A stretch of DNA of 64,000 nucleotides from Nematostella vectensis (taxonomy: Eukaryota > Cnidaria > Anthozoa > Actiniaria > Edwardsiidae): positions 14,271,040-14,335,039 of the forward strand of contig NC_064042.1 of the NCBI RefSeq assembly GCF_932526225.1, read 5' to 3'. Within the stretch, counting starts at the first letter, position 1, and the number at the start of each line of letters is the position of its first letter. Shown piece by piece: positions 57,801-64,000 of the stretch. Below the pieces are notes generated by a model. That model was not told the DNA's origin and ran no database searches. It was given only the letters and a program-made list of their open reading frames with translations. The position numbers were made by a program, and so were the translations under genes.

Positions 57801-60097
57801 GTAGCTGATTTTAGAGATTGCTGAATTTTGACTGGCGGACATAACTTTGTAATTCCCTGTGAGGCCTCTTTAGCGAAATTAAGAAAGAATAAAGAGACTT
57901 CAGGTAGCAAAATAACTCCAGATACATTCTGCTTGTGAGTTTAAGGTTGGGATTTCTTTTATTTGTTCTTTCATTCTTCCCCCCCCCCCCCCCCCCCCCT
58001 AGATTGATATATTTATGAATTTTATCATTTTGGGCAGCTACACAATACAATATACCCTTTTTTACTATTCCGTATTCGCTAAATTCGTCATTTTTTCTTT
58101 ATAGCTCGACTCACGCATACGAAGGAGAATCGGAAGACGACTTCTGTGACTCCGAGATCAAACTAATGCCCGAAGCCGTTCGATTCACTCCCGACATTAC
58201 TACGGAAGAGAAGCGATCAAAGCGCTCGCCTATTACAAAAGAGGATTCCATGCTTCTCTTGACTAACGTTCCGTATGATGAACCATTCGGTGGTCAAATG
58301 CTTCGACACAAAGATCTAATACAGGAAAGCCCCTATCAGTCACCTGTCCACTCTCCGAAGGACAAGGTTCTTTTCTTCGGAGAGCCGTCGGGCTGGTACG
58401 ACTGTACCCTATCCCGGCCTGCATCTCGGGAGGTGCGAGACTCTTACGACCAGTTTTGCCAATCGCCTGCCGATGCTGGATCGCGTGACTCACTGGACCG
58501 CGCGTCACGCAAGCGTGCACTATACGAACACAAAGGATCTAAGATTCACCTAGTGAAGAAATTCGATTCGAATTCGAGTCTCCAGTTTGAAAAACCGCCA
58601 GCCAGGGAATCGCGTTTTAGTGCGATCGCCGAAGAGGTGGACTTAACAGATGTGTCTTTGATAGGATCCCACAAACGTCCCCATCACCATTGGTCAACGC
58701 CCGAAGTATTCCGCGGGTCAAGGGTCGATGACTCAAATAACAACAAAGAGAGTCATAATTCGGACTCGGAATCGCTCGACTCATTCTCACGCAGACGAAG
58801 GCGGCGGGCGAGACCTGAGTCCTACCACGAAGGCGCGGTGTCTCAGCAGCCAGAGCTTGTACCAATTAGCGAACAGGACTCGAATCCAAGCTTCAAGTGT
58901 TTGTGTGAAGATAGCACGGATGAGAAGGATGCGGCTAAAGAGGACAATAGGAGTTCGTATCTACACTTAGAGCGAAACGACTCGCAAAAATCTTCGTTTG
59001 TGGATCAGCTGAAGGGATGGGAGGAGGAAGCCATAGGGCAGCCTTATCAACGACACGAAAGGACTAAAGCCGGTTACTGTAACGTTAGCGATTCAGATAA
59101 CAGCGTCTCGCCGGCACATTCTCTCGTTTCTTTGTCGGACTCCGACGTAGACGCTGAGATTGCGCGGAAACTTCACGAAGGTGGCGAATCAAGGCCGCTA
59201 TCTTATTCTGGGGAACCCGATAAGTCTCACTTGTATCGAGCGGTGTCTTACCTGAAGTCTGTTGACACAGGTTCAGCGTCGGACACAAGCGAGATGGACG
59301 ATAAAAATGTGAACACTCTCGATCGTGATCGACGTCAAAGTAGACTATCAGCTCAACACAATAAAGACAAGGAACAAGAAGCAGTTACAACCCTAAAGGA
59401 TATTAAATGTACGGATTCTCTTGATCAACTTAAAGTCTGTGATCCGTTTTACCGCGCTGGTAGCAGGCCCGCAAGGACACCCTCTAACGCGTCCAGCGGT
59501 GTGTTCTCGGTCCAGGTCTCCTCCAGTGAGACGAACAGCATCGAGTCGTCTCCTCACCAGTCACGCAGACGGTCTGCGCGATCGAGCGGCACGTCTTCCA
59601 GCGGGTTTGACACCGCCTCTTCACGAGGCAGCTACAGTAGTGAAGGCTTTAGGACCATCGATCCTGCCAGGGCGCATGCTCTCAGGAACACCACCGCTGG
59701 TCGATTCCCACACTTGGAGGAACCTTACGAGTGGGATCGCGAAGGGACTGGGAGTGAATTTGAGAGCGGAAGTGACACTGGCGGTTTTTCCTTTAAGCCG
59801 AATATGATCGCTAACATGCGACATCTTCTGGACTTGCAACGGCGCCTCGGGATAGACCTCGACAGCGCCAGCTCGAGCGAGTCGCTCCCGGACAAAGAAA
59901 AATACGAAAAAATGGCGGCCACGGACGCTCTGGAGTTTTCTCCTAGTTTATCGCCAACTAAGTACCATGTTGATCGGTACAGTCTCGAGGAAAAGGACAA
60001 GCGATGTTCCAAGCTTATGGAGGAGTATAAGGCGAATAGGAGAGTAGAGGACGAGAAACTTAACGGTAGCATTATCTACCAATCGTGGGATCTGTAA
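36809..60097 (+). CDS. IGSF9/Turtle-type adhesion receptor (5 Ig, 2 FN3, TM), 11 exons
   Basis: Type I membrane protein related to IGSF9/IGSF9B and fly Turtle, which act in homophilic adhesion, dendrite and synapse development (family knowledge). Exons: 36809-36863 (signal peptide MILVIAWFCCIFTLAASP), 37545-37883, 41362-41637, 43634-43936, 52470-52745, 52998-53261 (Ig1-5), 53518-53835, 54400-54696 (FN3-1, -2), 55895-56032 (membrane helix, about residues 723-748), 56304-56352, 58105-60097. Total 4308 nt, 1435 aa, all junctions in phase. Family marks: Ig1 PFFIKFMNFKPYVAAKYARR, like the PIFIQF..Y.P segment of IGSF9; Ig4 PPDKF and CTPSNYIGAGKPG; FN3-1 GYDGGFAQRFRVWY. The roughly 690-aa tail is Ser/Asp-rich and low in recognisable domains, ending YQSWDL, a possible class II PDZ ligand. 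IGSF9 and IGSF9B cannot be distinguished. Confidence 0.9.
37884..41361. other. Intron 2 of the IGSF9-type gene
   Basis: About 3.5 kb, AT-rich; no repeats or coding content that I can support. Confidence 0.5.
43140..43485. repeat. Dispersed C-rich repeat in intron 3
   Basis: It contains GGTCCGCCCCCCTCTGCC and CCTGGGTACGCGCCTGAA, the latter resembling the ends of the elements at 6.8 and 25.1 kb. Borders are not clear. Confidence 0.4.
44086..44980 (+). repeat. Left terminal inverted repeat
   Basis: Landmarks shared with the right copy: AAAATCGATTTTTCAATACT, TTAATATTTTATGGATTT-like text, GGCCTCAAAAGTCGCGTCTG, CCAAAATTCCCTGCTTAT (here inverted) and TGATTTAGGAAAAACACGTA. It diverges from its partner by scattered substitutions and small indels. 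Confidence 0.88.
45376..46068. repeat. 27-30-bp minisatellite inside the transposon
   Basis: About 24 units of GGGGGATCTGGCTCTGGC plus GCTGTACACA, GCTGTCCACA, GCTGTCTACG or ATTGTTCACA lie between the transposase stop codon and the left inverted repeat. Open frames on both strands here are repeat artefacts. Confidence 0.95.
46113..50921 (-). CDS. Transposase-like protein of 1149 aa, six exons, intact
   Basis: Exons on the minus strand: 50921-50738, 50665-50450, 50150-50080, 49832-48714, 48145-47149, 46975-46113; 3450 nt with every junction GT-AG and in phase. Start is ATG 50921. Visible parts: N-terminal Cys/His-rich region (CPSHR and CCCP, about residues 76-97; CTRC near 137-140); a Cys/His cluster CDHQHDFSCPQC (about 560-571); a likely RNase H-type core with VLITDDW (about 640-646), LRQDNAGCYH (about 725-735) and SDPQGGKGPCDR (about 759-770), whose aspartates are candidate catalytic residues; a C2HC finger C-x4-C-x12-H-x5-C (about 904-928); a basic segment SKRQKKYLDDMF through LTPQQITSYFSRKAL that looks like a DNA-binding fold; and a SAP-like end LKQLSVVMLRQVCEQLDIHI. 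The transposase role is inferred from the DD motifs and the inverted repeats; the catalytic residues are not proven. Confidence 0.82.
51310..52229 (-). repeat. Right terminal inverted repeat
   Basis: Reverse complement of the left repeat over about 0.9 kb. The inner limit is approximate; similarity fades near GCATCGTTTTTTATCAA and the A-rich tail after it. Confidence 0.88.
54828..55672. repeat. Composite minisatellite in intron 8 of the IGSF9-type gene
   Basis: Built from GTGACCGAGTGAGAGTGAC, TGAGCTAGCGTGACCGAG, CCAAGTTAGCGTGACAGAG and GTGGGGTGACC blocks in a higher-order order of about 60-80 bp. It begins about 130 bp after the FN3-2 donor. The minus-strand Ser/Leu/Thr-rich frame is an artefact. 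Confidence 0.92.
56353..58104. other. Intron 10 of the IGSF9-type gene
   Basis: It contains a C-run at about 57,979-57,998 and no other feature that I can support. Confidence 0.5.
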
Positions 60098-61884
60098 CAA
60101 GAGTCCACAGTAACAGATAAGTAGCTCGTAAATAGTTCTTGTTACCACTGTTCATTAGCGCTTAAAGAAATTACTAGCAGGCCATTTATAGTGCGACGCA
60201 CGCTACCGTGGCCACTAATGCAAAGTGTTATAGTTACCAAGGAAGGTAGCCAATTAGCGTCCGAGAATCCAATTTTAATTGACACGAACTCCATAAGTAG
60301 GAGCAATCCTTCCTGCACTCAAGTGTGTCTTTCACTCTCTTATTGGCTAAAGTTTATGTTAGTTTTTTTCTCGGGTCCTTATTGGTTTTAACGGTTTACC
60401 TCACCAAACTGTCAACTGCCACGGTAGCGCGCGTCGCATTGTTATAGCTTAGGATGGCTTATTTAGTAAAGATCGTAGGTCTATGTTGTTGCGTTGATAA
60501 GGTTAAAGTTAAGCTACGCTCGCAGTAACACATGAGTGTTAATAGGACTTTGCTTTTGACGATTTGTTGATATTTATGGTCTATTTCTATAGGTCTATTT
60601 AAACCATTAAGTCGTTGCATTGAATTTTGTTTTATTGTTCAAAGCACCTTTTTTATTCCAACACAAGTACGTTATTGCCACTAAGGTTTGACGACATTGA
60701 AGTTTTGTTTTGAAAGCACGTTTTGATCTGCAAAGATTAACAGTAAATTTTTTTTAGTGCTTCAGCACTTGCGCGGTTATAGTTTAACCGCTGTCCCCAG
60801 GCAGTCATGATCGCAGGCTCGACATGTTCAGGCCAGGTACTTTTCAGATTTTTTTAGTCAAAGTATGATTTTTGCTGATGGTTTTGAAGTAAATGCTAGA
60901 CGTTTCGCAAATGCAACTAGGCAAATAACATAATTGAAATTGATTGTAGAAAAAATAGATTGAATATGTACATAGTAGAGAAAAGCATCTTTAATTTTAT
61001 ATTCCATTGTAAAGTTCCATGTAAGCTAACAAATTCCAGGTAGCTCGTGAAATTATTGATAACTTGAATCGCAGTTATCGAAACTTTGAGGTTTAAGTCA
61101 TGATTGCGCCAGTTTGCCATTTCTCTTAGTACGTCTCCCGCTCGATATAATGTGTACCAGTCTGTAAAAAAATGTCTAAATGATCGGTATTACGAATTCA
61201 AGGTTCGTGTTCTAGTGGTCACTTTGGTATAAGTTAAAGGGGTTGTTTCATTAGCTGCGTGCATTTTTTGCGCATGGTATTTTGTGTTTCCGGTGGGCCA
61301 TACTAATGGGACAACTTTGTGATTTTATTCCAATATAATATATCACACGAATGACCATTAGAACCGAGGAAAATTTAGGTTTGATACCTGATGCTCGTCA
61401 TCCTCATGGATGAATGTTAACCGTGGCCCACGGGAAACTCGAAATACGGCACCTTTAAGCTTATATGATTACCAGTGCTTGTCGATAAGGCTCCCATATT
61501 TTTACTTGAATTTGCTAAGGTTAAAGAGCTTGTTAAAAAGATTTTTATACGCAATTTGGCTGACAATTTGTTGCATATCACTATAGATTTTGTATTCGTA
61601 TTTTGCTTACTAACCTTGCACTCTAAGTAATCACAAATCCCTTTTTTATGCGATAGCTTGACTTATTTCAGCCGTTGAAGGTCCTGATTTTGTAATGACA
61701 CGTTACGTTCATGATCAGAGTCTAGAACAGCTTACCATGTTGATCTAGCATCTAAATTTATATTAAGTGCGCCATACATTGTATATTTTTTTATGATTTT
61801 CTCACCAATAATTAATAATCCTTGACCATTTTTATTTTAACATATGGGAATGTAGACGGAATTGATTGATTGTAATGATGTTGA
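60098..61884 (+). other. Probable 3' UTR of the IGSF9-type gene
   Basis: No open frames of interest. It extends to the first convincing polyadenylation signal about 1.8 kb after the stop; a shorter UTR is possible. Confidence 0.45.
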
Positions 61885-61890
61885 AATAAA
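61885..61890 (+). terminator. Polyadenylation signal of the IGSF9-type gene (candidate)
   Basis: AATAAA in an AT-rich context, about 1.79 kb downstream of the stop codon at 60,095-60,097. Confidence 0.45.
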
Positions 61891-62390
61891 ATCAATGACT
61901 AACTTTGCTTTCCAACCGTATCCTTGAAGTTATCTCGGAAGGCTGTACCACTCCCCCACCCCCAGACACACACACACGCACACGATATTTCAAGGCCTTC
62001 TACAGATCCGCACTCCATCTTCACAAGTAGTTCTTTGGTAACCGTTTGAAAACGGGCCAGTAAATATCTAAGTCCGCAAAACTCCAACCCTGATGACCTT
62101 ATAAACGGGCATGAACCATATATTTTTAGATTTTCGAGTAAAGGGAGAGTTAGTTATATGCCAATCATCCGATCACGCTACCAATAGCAGAGGGAAGGCC
62201 CCTATCGACTCATGCACTGCCCTGGGATTGCGCGAATAGTGAATGGGAGGGTTATAGGCGATTGTCCGGGTAAAATGACCTTTTTTAAATACAATGGGTG
62301 TAGTACGGTAGACTATAAGTGACGAGGCTATCGTCTACCAATTCCGTTACTGTAGGGTTAATGACCTCATGTCATATCCAACTCTGAACA

Positions 62391-64000
62391 ATGGGTAACA
62401 CAATTTACCTATACTGCCAAAGAAAGAGATACCCCCGAAGACGAGAAAAATCGATTGTAAACCTTACTAGCGTATTGACAGCCCTTAGTCTTGAAATACG
62501 CAGAGGCAAAAAAAATACGTATAGACTTGCTTATCCCGACTGGTTTGATAGTGATTGTCGCAATAGCAAACATACACTAACTAGGAGACTTGGTAACGGA
62601 ATAAGTCGTAACCCTGGTGACGCACACCTTAGAAACACCCTGCATAAACAGAAAAAAAAGCTATAAACATCTGTGCAGAAAAAAAGGGTATAATTATAGA
62701 GCTAAAACCATCAATGAGCTTGATTTTAAAAATGCTAAAGAAACCTGGAGAAAAATAGCGCGCACTTTTACTGGTGCAGCGAAAAAGGATTTCAATGTAA
62801 CTCTTGAAGCTTTTTTCAGCTACTTTAAGGCACAACGTCAATATTCTCAACTTGAATCTAGTGCGCTATCGGTCCACGAGGAGAGCACGGCTTACCACAA
62901 CGAAGTCGGACCTCTTGGCTATGAATGCAGCGTTCCTGAGGTCAATAATGCTCTGAAGACATTAAAAAAGGGAGAGCTCCAGAGTTTTATAATATACTTA
63001 ATGAAGGACTTCTTATCGCCTCTGATAGACTGTTACCCACGCTAGTCAACATTTTTAACGCTATTCTGCGCAATGGGCAATGGCCCAAGGTCTGGGGAAT
63101 GGGAGTAATTGTTCCAATATTCAAAAAAGGAAAAACAGATGATTCCAACAATTTCCGAGGGATTACTTTGCTACCGAGCCTCAGCAAAATCCTCACTTCT
63201 ATTCTAAATGAGAGGCTATATTACTATTTAGAAGACAAAGGGCTGCTATGAAAAGAACAAGGTGGGTTCCGCAAAAGGAACGGTACCGTTGAAAATATAT
63301 TCGTCCTTAAGGCATTAATCGATAAGTATGTTAAAAGCAAGCCCCCAAAAAAGAATAACTTAATGTTTACTTGTTTTATTGATTTTTCGATGGCTTTTGA
63401 TACAATCCATAGAGAGATGCTGTTTGACAAAGTTAAAAAGACAGGTGCCAAGGGACACTTTCTGGCTGTTCTAAAATCAATGTACAGCAAAGACCTGGCA
63501 GTTATCAAAGCCAACGGGGTAATATCGGAGTCCTTTCTTGTAATATAGGAGTGAGGCAAGGATGCATCCTTTCAACTACACTTTTCAATTTTTATCTCGG
63601 TGATCTCTCTGAAAATCTATGCATTTTAACTCAGGAAAATGAAGAAACGCTTGTAATTAATTACTTGAAAGCAAGTCACCTGCTCTATGCAGATGAGCTA
63701 GTCCATATAGCTAAGAGCAGCCAACAACTTTAAGCCCTACTTGATGCTGTACATAGCTTCGTTTCAGAAAATGGCATGAAACTTAATCTAGATAAAACGA
63801 AAGTGCTAACTTTTAACAACGTAGGTAAAATCGTAAGCCACTCATTTAAATATGAAAACAATATTTTACAAAATGTAAAGTCCTCTAAATATCTGGGGCC
63901 CACTTTCAGCGCAGCAGGTTCCTTTAGTTTGGCTATGAATAAGTTAAAAAAGATAGGACTCAAAGCCCTCTACAAACTTAAGAAAGCAATGGGTAAAAAC
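62391..64000 (+). pseudogene. Decayed non-LTR retrotransposon reverse transcriptase, runs off the window end
   Basis: Several plus-strand frames together encode an endonuclease-RT linker and RT domain. Recognisable blocks are VIVPIFKKGK, NNFRGITLLPSLSKI, EQGGFRK, FIDFSMAFDTIHR, RQGCILSTTLFNFYL and LLYADELV; the last is the catalytic box, with YADE where active enzymes have YADD. Breaks: frameshifts near 62,650, 62,968 and 63,515-63,545, stop codons at 63,248-63,250 and about 63,731-63,733. The orientation matches the upstream gene. The clade (for example CR1 or RTE) is not settled. Confidence 0.88.

Noticed and set aside
58263-60072. Several 66-128-codon frames antisense or out of frame to the receptor tail
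   Set aside because: Shadows of the long final exon of the IGSF9-type gene.
36809-60097. Robo as the identity of the 5 Ig + FN3 receptor
   Set aside because: Robo usually has three FN3 domains; the Ig1 PFFIKF segment, Ig4 CTPSNYIG and FN3-1 DGGFAQRFRVWY fit IGSF9/Turtle better.

Overview
This is a window of animal nuclear DNA, most likely from a cnidarian and probably a sea anemone. It is AT-rich and intron-dense, with GT-AG introns of about 0.1-9 kb, many minisatellites, poly-G/C tracts and small inverted-repeat elements. The organism call is inferred from genome texture and protein resemblance; the sequence alone does not prove it. Genes had to be rebuilt by joining exons, so most long open frames here are not genes.

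Layout. (1) 1.4-12.6 kb, plus strand: ALG9, the ER alpha-1,2-mannosyltransferase of dolichol-linked oligosaccharide assembly. I find 17 exons with consistent phases, except for one apparent missing T. (2) 14.6-19.0 kb, minus strand: a four-exon KCTD7/KCTD14-type BTB protein of 293 aa, whose intron 2 carries a 1.9-kb minisatellite. (3) 23.2-24.4 kb, plus strand: a two-exon RBM7/RBM11-type RRM protein of 182 aa, with a possible divergent exon just upstream. (4) 24.4-36.8 kb: about 12 kb with no identified gene, holding tandem repeats, a SINE-like piece and a MITE. (5) 36.8-60.1 kb, plus strand: an 11-exon IGSF9/Turtle-type cell-adhesion receptor of 1435 aa (five Ig, two FN3, one membrane segment, a long cytoplasmic tail). 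(6) 44,086-52,229, inside intron 4 of that receptor and antisense to it: an 8.1-kb DNA transposon with about 0.9-kb terminal inverted repeats, a TTAT target duplication and an intact six-exon gene for a 1149-aa DDE-like multidomain transposase. (7) 62.4-64.0 kb: a decayed LINE reverse transcriptase running off the end.

Two things stand out. First, the 8.1-kb transposon has an intact coding gene, a domain combination I cannot assign to a named superfamily, and unusually long inverted repeats. Second, tandem repeats have repeatedly formed on top of 3' splice sites. About 22 extra copies of the acceptor plus the start of exon 3 lie in the KCTD gene, eight copies in all sit at ALG9 exon 2, and three at ALG9 exon 14. 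In addition, a decayed copy of the ALG9 exon 8 tail follows that exon.

The four host genes do not form one pathway (N-glycosylation, BTB adaptor, RNA decay, neural-type adhesion). All have human relatives on chromosome arm 11q (ALG9, KCTD14, RBM7, IGSF9B), which suggests retained ancient linkage.
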